Positions 37,209 to 46,095 of a DNA stretch of 64,000 nt are shown here, in pieces. Each line of letters opens with the position of its first letter. The first letter of the stretch is position 1. Source of the stretch: Candidatus Hydrogenedentota bacterium (GTDB taxonomy: Bacteria > Hydrogenedentota > Hydrogenedentia > Hydrogenedentales > SLHB01); contig JADLHJ010000078.1 in NCBI GenBank assembly GCA_020848835.1, positions 42,738 to 106,737 of the forward strand, read 5' to 3'. The notes under the pieces are model-generated. The model did no database searches. It was not told where the DNA came from and saw only the letters and a program-made list of their open reading frames with translations. Made by a program: the position numbers and the translations under genes.

Positions 37209-37241
37209 GGTGCACTCGTTGTTAGGAGAAAGGAGCAGTAA

Positions 37242-37847
37242 CTATTCGAGAATAAAAACAACCGCGCTGAGCACAGTAGTCCACAGACCGTGCTTATGCC
37301 CTTCGGCGCTCTGACAAATGTTGCGCGTCTTAAAGATATGCCCGCTCGCCTTGTAAATCTGTTTACGCTCGTCCCAGGCCGCGTCCGGATCAAACTCGAT
37401 ACCAAGCGTCGTAGCAAGCATCGTAGCAGCGAGGTCTTCCGCATATTCAGCGGCGATTGCACTCTTTTGGCCGTAAGCATGGTGTTCGGAAATATAGCCA
37501 TAATGGGCTTCGTTCTTGGGCTGCGCCATACCAACTGCCGCGGATATCAATCGATTGGGCTCGCACGTATCCGCGCGCGACATGACACAGAACACCACCT
37601 GTCCCGGCGACAGATATTTCAGCCCCTGCTTTTTCGAAATAATCTTACAATTGGGCGGGAAGATACTCGACACGTAAACGAGGTTAAACTTCTCGATCCC
37701 CGCGTCTCGCAGCGCGCTCTCAAAAGACGCCAAGTGCTCTTTGTGCGTTCCCACTCCGTTCACGAAAAACGCGCGCTTCGGCACCATGCTCCCATGAAGC
37801 AGGGACATGACGTTCTCTTCGTTGTGTCCCGGATTGCCCTTTGCCAT
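37242..37847 (-). CDS. pyruvoyl-dependent arginine decarboxylase
   Basis: The 201-residue proenzyme carries the self-cleavage site at YVSSIFPP (Ser60-Ser61), where the second Ser becomes the pyruvoyl group. The catalytic region PNCKII and a conserved SEHHAYGQK follow. The enzyme makes agmatine from arginine, feeding polyamine synthesis, in the cytoplasm. GGGAGG lies about 11 bases before ATG 37847. It stands alone between two exported-protein genes, and no other polyamine gene is seen in the window. Confidence 0.88.
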   Translation of the reverse strand: MAKGNPGHNEENVMSLLHGSMVPKRAFFVNGVGTHKEHLASFESALRDAGIEKFNLVYVSSIFPPNCKIISKKQGLKYLSPGQVVFCVMSRADTCEPNRLISAAVGMAQPKNEAHYGYISEHHAYGQKSAIAAEYAEDLAATMLATTLGIEFDPDAAWDERKQIYKASGHIFKTRNICQSAEGHKHGLWTTVLSAVVFILE

Positions 37848-37993
37848 TGCTCGACTTTCCTCCCGCCGCTTATTGCCTTACACCGCAAAAAATCGGAGAG
37901 TAGTATAATGTCCAAAAACACGCCACGCAATAGAACGGCGCAGTGGCGTCTCATCTCCCGCCACGGCGCCTGCCTCGATCAATCTGCCTTTCG

Positions 37994-38917
37994 TTAATAG
38001 CGCCTTTCGGTAACCTGCCCCACGATCGCCTCCCGCGTACTCGCGCTCGCGATCGCGGCCTTCGGCACCGCGATCAACATCCGCTCTTCTGTCCCATCCA
38101 ACCTCGCGTGAAACGGTGCGAATTCCCAGGACGGTTCACGATCCTCTTCGCCAATCATGATTCGGGCCGGATTCCCAGGCATCGGCGCTTCTACCACCAC
38201 AATGATTCGCTCGCCGTCCTGCACACTGCTGACGCGGTGTCCGTACTGGGCTACAACATCCAAAATGACCTCGCGCAGATTGGTCACACGCGACTCCTCG
38301 TAAGGCGCGGCAAGAAACCCATCGATCATGATATCCACCTTCGGCGTAAATCGTTCCACGAAGAGCTTGCCCACATCCTCCAATTCGTCGCCCGTAACCG
38401 AAAGATGGATGTTTTCCGGGTTATCGATTCTGATTTCCTCGCGATGCACCATTGCGTTCGGATTATTGAGGTTAATCCGCTCCCGTGTGTCAATCTTCTT
38501 CTGCAGTTTTATGATGCGGTCATGCTGCCCGGCGCGCGAACCCGCATCCGAGTACTTCTCCCAAAGATCGCCGTGACCCTGTTTCGCCTCGGCCGGGCTG
38601 TCCGTCTTGGCCGGCGCCGAGATCGGAAACGAAACAGGCACCCGCACCAGGAGGCCTACCGTCGGGATATAGTCCGATTGTATGCCTGTTTCAATTGGAG
38701 ACCGTACCCCGAATGGACCAGACACAAACTTTCCCAAACCAGCCGAATCCAGCGACTCTTTAAGCACTCGGGCAAAAATCCCAGGTTCAGCCAACGGTGA
38801 ATTTGATGATGGTTCAGACTCGCCCGCAGCCGCATACACCTGTATTGCATAAACGACTAGAAGAAACAACGCAATCACAATTACGCGAGCATAATGAAAC
38901 AATTTACGAGACCGCAT
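37994..38917 (-). CDS. exported protein of unknown function
   Basis: The 307-residue protein begins with a signal peptide or anchor (VIVIALFLLVVYAIQVYAAA). It has no family I recognise. A Pro/Ser/Glu-rich segment is followed by an amphipathic stretch (HDRIIKLQKKIDTRERI) and a C-terminal alpha/beta region (LREVILDVVAQYGHRV; GERIIVVVEAPMP). It lies downstream of the ECF sigma and its partner on the same strand with a 119-base gap, so it may belong to that regulon. Confidence 0.65.
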   Translation of the reverse strand: MRSRKLFHYARVIVIALFLLVVYAIQVYAAAGESEPSSNSPLAEPGIFARVLKESLDSAGLGKFVSGPFGVRSPIETGIQSDYIPTVGLLVRVPVSFPISAPAKTDSPAEAKQGHGDLWEKYSDAGSRAGQHDRIIKLQKKIDTRERINLNNPNAMVHREEIRIDNPENIHLSVTGDELEDVGKLFVERFTPKVDIMIDGFLAAPYEESRVTNLREVILDVVAQYGHRVSSVQDGERIIVVVEAPMPGNPARIMIGEEDREPSWEFAPFHARLDGTEERMLIAVPKAAIASASTREAIVGQVTERRY

Positions 38918-39036
38918 AGTCGTTACTCCTTAGTTTCTATATTTCAATTTTCATTTATAGAGACAATAATGGAACAGAACCGTAGTGGCCGGTTCAGAAT
39001 ATATCCCTCTGTTCCAAAATCTGCGACGACTGATCG

Positions 39037-39579
39037 CTAACGATTTCGAGATGTCATTGATAAAATACTTGAAATGTCCTTGTAACGCGTTGCCGATTCC
39101 GCTTCCTGTGCCCGAATCAGCTTAAGCGTCGTAGCTTCCAACTCATTTTCAAGCGCGATCGTCCGATTTGAGAGCGCCTCGACCGCTGCGGAGTATTCGG
39201 ATCGATTCATATCAAAACGTCGCTGGAAATCAGCCAGTTGGATGCGCAGGGTTTCCAGCTCGCGCTCATTAGTTCCACCACCCACCTGAAAGTTGAAACT
39301 ACCCCATTGGACCCGAAACTCACCCAACGACAGTGCCAGAATACACAGCGATGCCGCCGTCAGCAGCCACCCCGCACCGGACCACACCGAGCGCAACGGA
39401 ACGGAGCGACCCGGATTCTTGGTTTTGACTACTTCGTTCAGCTGGGCCAGGTCGATTCGTGGGGGAAATTCACCGTCCTGAACCCAAGTCCGTACCGCGC
39501 GCACAACGCCGTCATACGCGGCGTCCTCTTCCGGCAACGCCCGCGCAGCGTCACACTCGTTAAAATCATTCATGTTCAT
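39037..39579 (-). CDS. putative membrane anti-sigma partner
   Basis: The 180-residue protein has a cytoplasmic N-terminus, a single membrane helix at about residues 69-86 (AGWLLTAASLCILALSL) and a predicted coiled coil at about 100-165. It overlaps the ECF sigma gene as ATGA, the usual position of an anti-sigma factor. The classical zinc anti-sigma motif (HxxxCxxC) is absent. Its role is inferred from position and topology only. Confidence 0.65.
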   Translation of the reverse strand: MNMNDFNECDAARALPEEDAAYDGVVRAVRTWVQDGEFPPRIDLAQLNEVVKTKNPGRSVPLRSVWSGAGWLLTAASLCILALSLGEFRVQWGSFNFQVGGGTNERELETLRIQLADFQRRFDMNRSEYSAAVEALSNRTIALENELEATTLKLIRAQEAESATRYKDISSILSMTSRNR

Positions 39580-40154
39580 AAAATTAAGTCACTCCTCTGG
39601 AAACCGGACCGGGTTAATGAATCTCGCAGTCGGCGAAGCAATACGGTCATCCGTGATTTCACGGTTGTCTCGGGAATTCCAAGTGTCTCGGCAATCTCCG
39701 GATACGTGAGCTCCAACTGAAAGCGAAGCAACAACAACTCCTTTTCCGGCGCCGCCAGTCGATTCAAGACCGGCTGAAGGGATGCCGCTTGGTCACCCGC
39801 CTCAAGTGTGGCGACGCTATCCACCCAATCGATATGCGTCGGACTTTGCGTAATTCCGTCGCCATTCTCCGAGCGACGCGATTTCTTGGCGGCATTGCTC
39901 CGCGCGAGATTGATGGCAATACGAGTGACCCATGTCGAAAACGCATAGGTGTCCTTATAGTTGCCCGCGCTCTTCCAAACCCGAAGGAAAGTCTCTTGCC
40001 TCAAGTCACACGCACACTGCATATTCCCGGTGAGCCGCACGAGCAAAATCCCAAGCCGTCCCTCCCAGCGTTCCACCAGCGCCTCAAATGCCCGCATGTC
40101 CGTACGGTCACGCACCGAGCACATGAGTTCGCGATCGCTGATTACCTTCGACAC
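39576..40154 (-). CDS. ECF-family RNA polymerase sigma factor
   Basis: The 192-residue protein has sigma region 2 (DLRQETFLRVWKSAGNYK; FSTWVTRIAINLARS) and region 4 with a helix-turn-helix (YPEIAETLGIPETTVKSRM). The start is GTG 40154, with AGAGG 8 bases upstream. Together with the overlapping membrane partner it forms a sigma/anti-sigma-like pair that would sense an envelope signal. Target promoters cannot be named. The region upstream is the repeat-rich spacer. Confidence 0.93.
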   Translation of the reverse strand: MSKVISDRELMCSVRDRTDMRAFEALVERWEGRLGILLVRLTGNMQCACDLRQETFLRVWKSAGNYKDTYAFSTWVTRIAINLARSNAAKKSRRSENGDGITQSPTHIDWVDSVATLEAGDQAASLQPVLNRLAAPEKELLLLRFQLELTYPEIAETLGIPETTVKSRMTVLLRRLRDSLTRSGFQRSDLIL

Positions 40155-40306
40155 CCGAAAGACCTCTCGTGACTACCTGCCTATATATACTCCGGCCACC
40201 GCACCAACGACGAAGTCCTCGCTAGCGCTTCCATAAAACATAGCGATTGCACGGGTGCTCGAATTCCCGGGCGCTCGAATTCCAGTGTGCTCGATCGCAC
40301 GCCCGC

Positions 40307-40459
40307 TCGGTCACCCGCCTGCTCGGTCACCCGCCTTCTCAGTCACCCGCCGGCTCGGTCACCCGCCGGCTCAGTCACCCGCCTGCTCGGTTGCCCGCCT
40401 ATTCAGTCATCCGCCTATTCGGTCACCCGCCTGCTCGAGCACCCGCCTGCTCGGTCACA
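40307..40459. repeat. 16-bp tandem repeat array, about 9.5 copies
   Basis: The unit is close to TCGGTCACCCGCCTGC and repeats nine full times plus a partial copy, with small substitutions (CAG for CGG, CTAT or CGGC for CTGC). A degenerate lead-in (GCTCGAATTCC twice, 40258-40306) precedes it. The unit length is not a multiple of three, so frames are open in all phases without coding meaning. Confidence 0.9.
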
Positions 40460-40481
40460 CGGAATTGATGGTCTTTGCGCT

Positions 40482-40494
40482 ACCCCGAAGGGGT
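40482..40494. repeat. palindromic element ACCCCGAAGGGGT
   Basis: ACCCC-GAA-GGGGT forms a 5-bp stem with a 3-base loop. It is the first of three closely spaced palindromes resembling extragenic REP-type elements. Confidence 0.6.
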
Positions 40495-40506
40495 TTCAGC
40501 GCGTAG

Positions 40507-40544
40507 CCCAGGGTTGCGACGCGCTTCGCGGAGCTACCCTGGGT
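40507..40544. repeat. palindromic element CCCAGGGT...ACCCTGGG
   Basis: The arms CCCAGGGT (40507-40514) and ACCCTGGG (40536-40543) enclose a GC-rich 21-base centre with its own GCGC/TTCGCG pairing. It forms a second hairpin in the REP-like cluster. Confidence 0.6.
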
Positions 40545-40560
40545 AACTTCACGCCCCCCC

Positions 40561-40579
40561 ACAACCCCAACGGGGTTGT
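40561..40579. repeat. palindromic element ACAACCCC-AAC-GGGGTTGT
   Basis: A perfect 8-bp stem with a 3-base loop. It is the third palindrome of the cluster, preceded by a run of seven C. Confidence 0.7.
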
Positions 40580-41023
40580 GGCACTGGCGTCAGATTTTCC
40601 AAGCAGAAGCCACGCATAATTCGAATTAATTTAGCTAAATGTCCATTAAGCAAGGGTCGCTTCGCTGCATAAGTGTACCGATCATCCCACAGATCCCCGT
40701 ATTCCCTGCGACGAGTGCAACGCGTTGGGCCTCGTACTAAGAGACAATCGGCATGAGGGCGGAAGATCCCGTGGCAATACCCGCCGGCGGCGAATTGGGA
40801 GGCACCCTTGAATCGTCAAATTGCACCCCCTCCCCCTGTTTCCGAACGGATCGGGAAGCAGTGTTATAAAATCGACACTTACGTCGGCTACGGCAGAGGT
40901 CGCACCCCTTTGTTTCGTCAAAAAAAAAACTGCACCCCCCCCCGTCACACCACGATGGGCTATAGCAAGACGCAACGATCATGGTAGACTACGCCCGAAA
41001 TCGGTCTTGAAGTAGTGCGCAAA

Positions 41024-42367
41024 ATGAATACCCCAAAAGCATATATACAAACCTTCGGCTGCCAGATGAACGAGCACGACTCCTACCGCATGGTGGAAGT
41101 GCTCGCGCGGCAGGGCTACACCATGACGGAGGAAGTGGACGAGGCCTCCCTCGTCATCCTCAATACCTGCTCCGTCCGGCAGAACCCGGAAAACAAGGTT
41201 TACAGCCTGCTCGGCCGTCTTCGCCGGCTAAAGCGGCGCGATGCCGAAGTCATTATTGGCGTCGGCGGCTGCGTCGCGCAGCAGGAAGGGGAGAAGATTC
41301 TTGAGCGCGAACGCTGCGTCGACATGGTATTCGGCCCGGACAACTATTTCCGCCTCCCCGAGATGATCGCTCAAGTGCGCCAGGGCGAACGGGTCCTCGC
41401 GACAAAATGGCTCCCCCGCGCCGCCGACCGCGTGCAAAACTTTGTGCCGGAGGAATGGGTCGAGCGCGGGCACGTCGAAGGTTGCAAAGCATTCGTTTCG
41501 ATCACCAAGGGCTGTGACAACTTCTGCACCTTCTGCGTCGTGCCTTACACGCGCGGGCGCGAAGTAAGCCGTGAGGCGGCCAACATTCTCCGCGAAGTGC
41601 GAGACCTTGTTTCACGCGGCGCTAAGGAAATCTGGTTGCTAGGCCAGAACGTAAATTCCTACCGCGCGCACGACGCAGGGTTTTACGAACTACTCGACAT
41701 GGTGTCGCAGGTGGACGGATTGAAAAGAGTGCGCTTCACGTCCCCACACCCCAACGATTGGAACAACCGCCTCTCCGATCTCATGGCCGAGCGTCCGGCA
41801 ATCTGTAATCACTTGCACCTGCCGTTCCAAGCCGGCAGCGATCGCGTGCTGGAAGCCATGAACCGCAATCACACGATTGCGCAATACCTCGACAAGATCC
41901 GCTACATGCGCTCGATCAATCCAACACTAGAACTAACGACTGATTTGATCGTCGGCTTCCCTTCTGAATCCGATGCGGAATTTGAGGAAACCCTGCGCGT
42001 GCTGGAAGAAGTTCAGTTCAGCCAAATCTTCCCCTTCAAATATTCACCGCGCCCAGGCACAAAAGCGGAAAAGTTCGAAGATGACGTGCCACGCGAAGTG
42101 AAGGAAGATCGCCTCGCGCGCGCAATCGCGTTGCAGGAACAAATCACGAACGCGCGCATGGCCGCCTATGTCGGCACGGGACAAGAGATTCTAATCGACG
42201 CAGCAAACCCGAGATTCCGCCACGCCATGAACGGCCGCACAGACGGATTCCGACCCGTCACGGTTCGCGACTGCGACGCAGAAATCGGCGACACGCTGAA
42301 CGTGCGCATCACCGACTACAAACAACATTGGCTCGACGCTGAGGTCATTGCCGAAGCAATGGTCTGA
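41024..42367 (+). CDS. miaB: tRNA-2-methylthio-N6-dimethylallyladenosine synthase
   Basis: The 447-residue methylthiotransferase has the N-terminal UPF0004 domain (YIQTFGCQMNEHDS; NTCSVRQNPENK; GVGGCVAQQEG, three cluster Cys), a radical SAM domain (TKGCDNFCTFCVVPYTRGRE, CxxxCxxC) and a C-terminal TRAM domain. MiaB adds a methylthio group to i6A37 of tRNAs. ATG 41024 fits the family start; GTG 41015 is in frame but less likely. A hairpin with T-tract follows at 42393-42420. The YgfZ-TPR gene is 53 bases downstream. Confidence 0.95.
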   Translation: MNTPKAYIQTFGCQMNEHDSYRMVEVLARQGYTMTEEVDEASLVILNTCSVRQNPENKVYSLLGRLRRLKRRDAEVIIGVGGCVAQQEGEKILERERCVDMVFGPDNYFRLPEMIAQVRQGERVLATKWLPRAADRVQNFVPEEWVERGHVEGCKAFVSITKGCDNFCTFCVVPYTRGREVSREAANILREVRDLVSRGAKEIWLLGQNVNSYRAHDAGFYELLDMVSQVDGLKRVRFTSPHPNDWNNRLSDLMAERPAICNHLHLPFQAGSDRVLEAMNRNHTIAQYLDKIRYMRSINPTLELTTDLIVGFPSESDAEFEETLRVLEEVQFSQIFPFKYSPRPGTKAEKFEDDVPREVKEDRLARAIALQEQITNARMAAYVGTGQEILIDAANPRFRHAMNGRTDGFRPVTVRDCDAEIGDTLNVRITDYKQHWLDAEVIAEAMV

Positions 42368-42372
42368 TATTC

Positions 42373-42420
42373 GCGCGACAGCGCATTGGAGTGCGGCGAA
42401 GTATCGCCGCCTTTTGTTTT
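42373..42420 (+). terminator. dispersed hairpin element, copy 2, possible miaB terminator
   Basis: The hairpin GCGGCGA-AGTA-TCGCCGC followed by CTTTTGTTTT lies 25 bases after the miaB stop. It is preceded by GCGCGACAGCGC and ATTGGAGT, as in the copy at 12691-12731. In this orientation it could terminate miaB transcription, at least partly. Confidence 0.6.
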
Positions 42421-44181
42421 ATGAACGAAGTCACATACACGCAAGTTAAGGCAGTGCGCAACGCGATCGGCGCATGGGCTCGCAACTCGCATACGTTCAT
42501 TCGCTTCGAAGGTAATGATGTCGCCACATGGCTGCAGTCGCAAACCTCAAACGACGTCGTCGCGCTGCAATCCGGACAAGGCCATGCGAATACTATCCTC
42601 GATCGCAAGGGCCGCCTTCAGGCCCACTTCACCCTGCACCGTTGGGAAGACGAGTATTGGCTGATTATCGAGAAGCAGCAGGCACCGCGCTTGCTGGAGC
42701 AATTGGATTCGCACCTCTTCATCGAAGACGCGCGAATGGCAGACGCAGGGGACGAAGTCGAGCAACTGCTGCTGCAAGGACCACGCTCGCTGCACTTTCT
42801 CTCCACGCTTCTGGATTCCACTGAAGCAATATCATCGGAATTCCGGCCCGCCGAAAAGTTCGGGTGCCAACCGATCGAGTTGTGTGGGTATCAAGTGCTG
42901 GCGTTTCGCATTTCGGAGACCGGCGAGGACGGATTCCTCTTCGTTACGCTGCAAGGCGAAGCGCAACCGCTACTTGAGAAGTTGCTCGAAGCAGGTAAGG
43001 CATTTGGCATCGTTGAAGTGGGCGACGCGGCGTTAAACGTGCTGCGCATCGAGGCTGGCATACCACGCTTCGGCATCGACATGGACACCACCAACCGCAT
43101 GCCGGAAACCACGCTCGAACGCGAAGCCGCCAGCTACGAAAAAGGTTGTTATCTGGGCCAGGAGGTGATCGCGAAACTTCGCGCGTACAGCTCCGTGAAG
43201 CAGGCGCTCATCGGCCTAATACTCGAATCCGGCTCGTTCCCATCAATCAATGTCGCACTCCAAATAAACGGGCAGGAAGTTGGCGTCCTGAAAAGTTCAG
43301 TCCACTCCCCCACGTTGGATCGGCATATTGCTTTGGCCTATCTGGACCGTGACTGGCGCACGCCCGGCGCTGTGCACAATTTCATGGAACCAACGGCGTC
43401 GGATGCGAATCAAAATGCACCAACATTTCAAGCGCGCGTCATCGTATTGCCGTTCCTTACCGCGCCATCGCGCGAGGACCGCGCACGACACCTGTATGAC
43501 ATGGCGTTGGAACACTTCGATCGCGATGAGCATGATCAGGACGATTCGGCAATTGAACTGCTACGCGAAGCGGTCCTGCTGTCTCCCTCCTTTGAGGATG
43601 CCTACGAAGCCCTCGGCGTAATTTTGAATCGCCACCATCGTGTGGATGAAGCGATTCACTTCATGCAAATTCTGGCGCGGTTGAATCCCGATTCCGTCAT
43701 GGCGCACACGAATCTTTCCGTCTTCTACATAGCAAAAGGAATGATTCCGGAAGCGGAAGACGAAAAAGCGAAGGCCGCCGTATTGCAGATGAAGCATGCG
43801 CGAAAGGCCCGCGAAGCAGAGGAAATTGCAGCGGAGGAACGCGAACGCATCCGGCGCGAAGCGGTCGAACGCATCGCAATGTTCAAGGAAGTGCTCGAGT
43901 TTGATCCGGACGATCCCCTCGCGACCTTCGGTACCGGCATGGCCTATATCCAGTTGAACGATTACGAGAGCGCTCTACCCCACCTGCAACGCGCCACCCA
44001 AGTGCAAAAGGACTATTCGGTCGCGTATCTGAACTTGGGAAAGTGTCTCGAATTCTTGAAGCGAACCGTGGATGCCAAGCGCGCCTACAGCACCGGAATC
44101 GAAAGCGCCGCGCGAAAAGGCGACCTCATGCCTTTGCGCGAAATGGAGCGGCGGCTAAAGTCACTAGATGAGAGTGCGTAA
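42421..44181 (+). CDS. ygfZ: YgfZ/GcvT-fold protein fused to a C-terminal TPR domain
   Basis: The 586-residue protein has an N-terminal YgfZ/GcvT-like folate-binding domain (about 1-330) with the YgfZ signature KGCYLGQEVIAK (Cys near 243). A Cys-free, charged C-terminal half follows with tetratricopeptide-type repeats (YEALGVILNRHHRVDEAI; AHTNLSVFYIAKGMIPEA; AYLNLGKCLEFLKRTVDA). YgfZ supports iron-sulfur enzymes, including MiaB, in E. coli; typical YgfZ is about 325 residues, so the TPR half is an addition. ATG 42421 is used because the longer GTG 42391 frame runs through the hairpin element. It is convergent with the exopolysaccharide operon with a 3-base gap. Confidence 0.85.
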   Translation: MNEVTYTQVKAVRNAIGAWARNSHTFIRFEGNDVATWLQSQTSNDVVALQSGQGHANTILDRKGRLQAHFTLHRWEDEYWLIIEKQQAPRLLEQLDSHLFIEDARMADAGDEVEQLLLQGPRSLHFLSTLLDSTEAISSEFRPAEKFGCQPIELCGYQVLAFRISETGEDGFLFVTLQGEAQPLLEKLLEAGKAFGIVEVGDAALNVLRIEAGIPRFGIDMDTTNRMPETTLEREAASYEKGCYLGQEVIAKLRAYSSVKQALIGLILESGSFPSINVALQINGQEVGVLKSSVHSPTLDRHIALAYLDRDWRTPGAVHNFMEPTASDANQNAPTFQARVIVLPFLTAPSREDRARHLYDMALEHFDRDEHDQDDSAIELLREAVLLSPSFEDAYEALGVILNRHHRVDEAIHFMQILARLNPDSVMAHTNLSVFYIAKGMIPEAEDEKAKAAVLQMKHARKAREAEEIAAEERERIRREAVERIAMFKEVLEFDPDDPLATFGTGMAYIQLNDYESALPHLQRATQVQKDYSVAYLNLGKCLEFLKRTVDAKRAYSTGIESAARKGDLMPLREMERRLKSLDESA

Positions 44182-44184
44182 ATG

Positions 44185-45198
44185 CTACCGGGCCAGAACT
44201 CCCTTTACATTTCCCCCAAGGTAAGTCTGCATACGCGGCTCGAAAAAATCCCGCGTGCGCGCAAGGTCTCCGGCAAGATTCGTGGACGGCGTCCACTCGA
44301 TAAACGTTCGCAGTTTCCCGTTGGAAATAGATACATCGCCCACGTCCATCTTCGCCCAGTCTTTCGGCCAAGGAACGTGTTGCACGCTGCCGACGCCGAA
44401 TACGCTTACCACCATTTCCGCAAAACTGGTGATCGAGTGCTCGATGTCTCCCGCCGCAAAAAGCACTTCGCCTTCCGTCTCGGGCTGAAGCGCAACCTTG
44501 ATAAGCGCCTCAACGCAATCGTCCACGAAAAGCACGTTCCGACGCTGCTTGCCTTCGCCGTATATCGTGAGATCTTTTCCTTGCAGCGCAAGGCCAATAA
44601 AGTAATTGATTACGCCGCCGTCACTGCTCCGTATGTTCGCACGCGGACCAAAAACATTGGCCAATCGAACAACAGTCGCACGAAGTCCGTGCGCTCGCTG
44701 ATAGATCAAATGGTACTTCTCAGCTACGGACTTATTCGCGCTATAAATGTCGAGCGGGAACTCCGGATGCATCTCATCCATCACATCGCGCGCCAATGGT
44801 CCGCATTGCGTACTCGTACCGGCGTACACGACGCGAGCATTCGGATTGTCCCGACGGACCGCCTCCAGGACATTCATTGTGCCGACGCAATTGATCTGAA
44901 TATCGAGATAGGGATCGCGCATCGAGTAAGCGTGGGAAGTGTGGCCTGCGCAATTGAAGATAAAATCCTGATCGCGAATCGCCCGGTCCACGAGGTTCGC
45001 ATCGCGGATATCATTGATCACCACTCGAATCGCCGGGTGACCATCGATGTTGGCAATGTTGCCGCCACCATGATCCATGAGCGAATCGTACACGGTAACG
45101 TTTGCGCCCTCTTCCTGGCAGCGCAAGGCCAAGTTGCTGCCTATGAATCCAAGCCCGCCAAGCACAAGCACCTTCTTATCGAGCAATCGCGTGGTCAT
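44185..45198 (-). CDS. NAD-dependent sugar epimerase/dehydratase
   Basis: The 337-residue extended short-chain dehydrogenase has the NAD motif [14 protein letters not shown] and the catalytic YSANK (YxxxK). LANVFGPRA and a UDP-sugar epimerase-like C-terminus follow. It probably interconverts or dehydrates a nucleotide sugar for the exopolysaccharide; the sugar is not readable. ATG 45198 has GAGGGGAG 5 bases upstream, better than ATG 45222. It is the last gene of the exopolysaccharide operon. Confidence 0.87.
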   Translation of the reverse strand: MTTRLLDKKVLVLGGLGFIGSNLALRCQEEGANVTVYDSLMDHGGGNIANIDGHPAIRVVINDIRDANLVDRAIRDQDFIFNCAGHTSHAYSMRDPYLDIQINCVGTMNVLEAVRRDNPNARVVYAGTSTQCGPLARDVMDEMHPEFPLDIYSANKSVAEKYHLIYQRAHGLRATVVRLANVFGPRANIRSSDGGVINYFIGLALQGKDLTIYGEGKQRRNVLFVDDCVEALIKVALQPETEGEVLFAAGDIEHSITSFAEMVVSVFGVGSVQHVPWPKDWAKMDVGDVSISNGKLRTFIEWTPSTNLAGDLARTRDFFEPRMQTYLGGNVKGVLAR

Positions 45199-45297
45199 GG
45201 CTGCTCCCCTCTTCCCGGCCATCTGTCAAGTCTACTCGATCCGGGAAATGGATTGGCAGCAGATAACTACCGGGAACAGCAGGAGAGGCGAATAATT

Positions 45298-46095
45298 TCA
45301 GCCACGGAACGCGGGCGGCACACTTACGCGGCCACGGCGCGATTGCATGCTCAAACGTATGGCCCGATACAAGAAAAGTGGATTGCCAATGAGATAGCGC
45401 CGCCAGAGTTTGAAGGGTTCGTTTGCAAGGCGATGCAGCCATTGCAGTCCGTGCCGGCGAAAAAATGGCGATGCCTCTTTCATCGTGCCTGCATAAATGC
45501 GGATGGTGCCCGCGCCGATTCCCCACACGATAGACTCCGGGCAACGCCGCCGCGCCAATTCACATGTTCGCTCCGTGCGTGGAGTACTCATGCCGACGAA
45601 TATGAAATCGACCTTATCGATCGAATCGAGGATCTCCACATATTCCGCTTCCGTCAAAAAACCCGAGTACGCTTTGACGACCGTGCAATGGTTCGACGCC
45701 GCGTTGATCCGCTGCGCCGCGCGCTTCGCTTCCGCTTCCGTAAGGCCAATGAGGACCGCGGTGCTCGGCCGCATGGTGGTAGACTGCAAAAACGCGCGAA
45801 ACGCCTCCGTCATGTTGCAGCGCTCGGGAACAACGGCATTCCACAGGCGCGAAAGCCAGACAATCGACATCCCATCAGCGGTCACAATTCGCGCATTGTT
45901 CAACGCGTCTCGCAGCGAGGAATCTCTAAATGCCAGGTTATAGATGTGCGCGTTCACGCAGAGAATCGAGCGCGGCTGGTCGTAGCGGCGTTCGAGTAGC
46001 GTCCGCACTTCGCTCAACAATTGCGGAATCGAATGCGTCGAACATTTTACACCGCCCATGTTGAACTCGTGCGGTTCTGCGGCCCCCTCAGCCAT
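45298..46095 (-). CDS. WecG/TagA/CpsF-family glycosyltransferase
   Basis: The 265-residue GT26 enzyme has the family motifs VNAHIYNLAF, NARIVTADGMSIVW (catalytic-type Asp), FIFVGMSTPRTE and the basic C-terminal HGLQWLHRLANEPFKLWRR. It transfers a sugar such as ManNAcA to a lipid-linked acceptor at the inner membrane face. ATG 46095 overlaps the upstream glycosyltransferase stop by one base. The family member normally adds the second sugar. Confidence 0.9.
   Translation of the reverse strand: MAEGAAEPHEFNMGGVKCSTHSIPQLLSEVRTLLERRYDQPRSILCVNAHIYNLAFRDSSLRDALNNARIVTADGMSIVWLSRLWNAVVPERCNMTEAFRAFLQSTTMRPSTAVLIGLTEAEAKRAAQRINAASNHCTVVKAYSGFLTEAEYVEILDSIDKVDFIFVGMSTPRTERTCELARRRCPESIVWGIGAGTIRIYAGTMKEASPFFRRHGLQWLHRLANEPFKLWRRYLIGNPLFLYRAIRLSMQSRRGRVSVPPAFRG

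Larger units (their letters stand above)
40155..41023. other. 869-base gene-free, repeat-rich spacer
   Basis: This stretch between the sigma factor and miaB holds a 16-bp tandem repeat array, three palindromes, a run of ten A (40920-40929) and a run of nine C (40935-40943). It shows no coding region I can support. It must also contain the divergent promoters of the sigma factor operon and miaB. The homopolymers are prone to sequencing error. Confidence 0.7.

Noticed and set aside
40307..40459. Possible CRISPR array
   Set aside because: Repeats are directly adjacent with a 16-bp period and no unique spacers, and no cas gene is present.
40247..40619. Overlapping open frames with Pro/Ala/Arg-rich repeats
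   Set aside because: They come from the 16-bp tandem array, which has no stops in any frame. All three frames are open at once and there is no ribosome binding site.
40682..40982. Minus-strand open frames of 80-97 codons before miaB
   Set aside because: They span homopolymer runs, have no domain and no ribosome binding site, and probably overlap the miaB promoter.
44182..45999. 605-codon open frame on the plus strand
   Set aside because: It is antisense to the epimerase and WecG-type genes, both of which have clear family motifs. Its translation has no recognisable domain, and the codon pattern is the mirror of the real genes.
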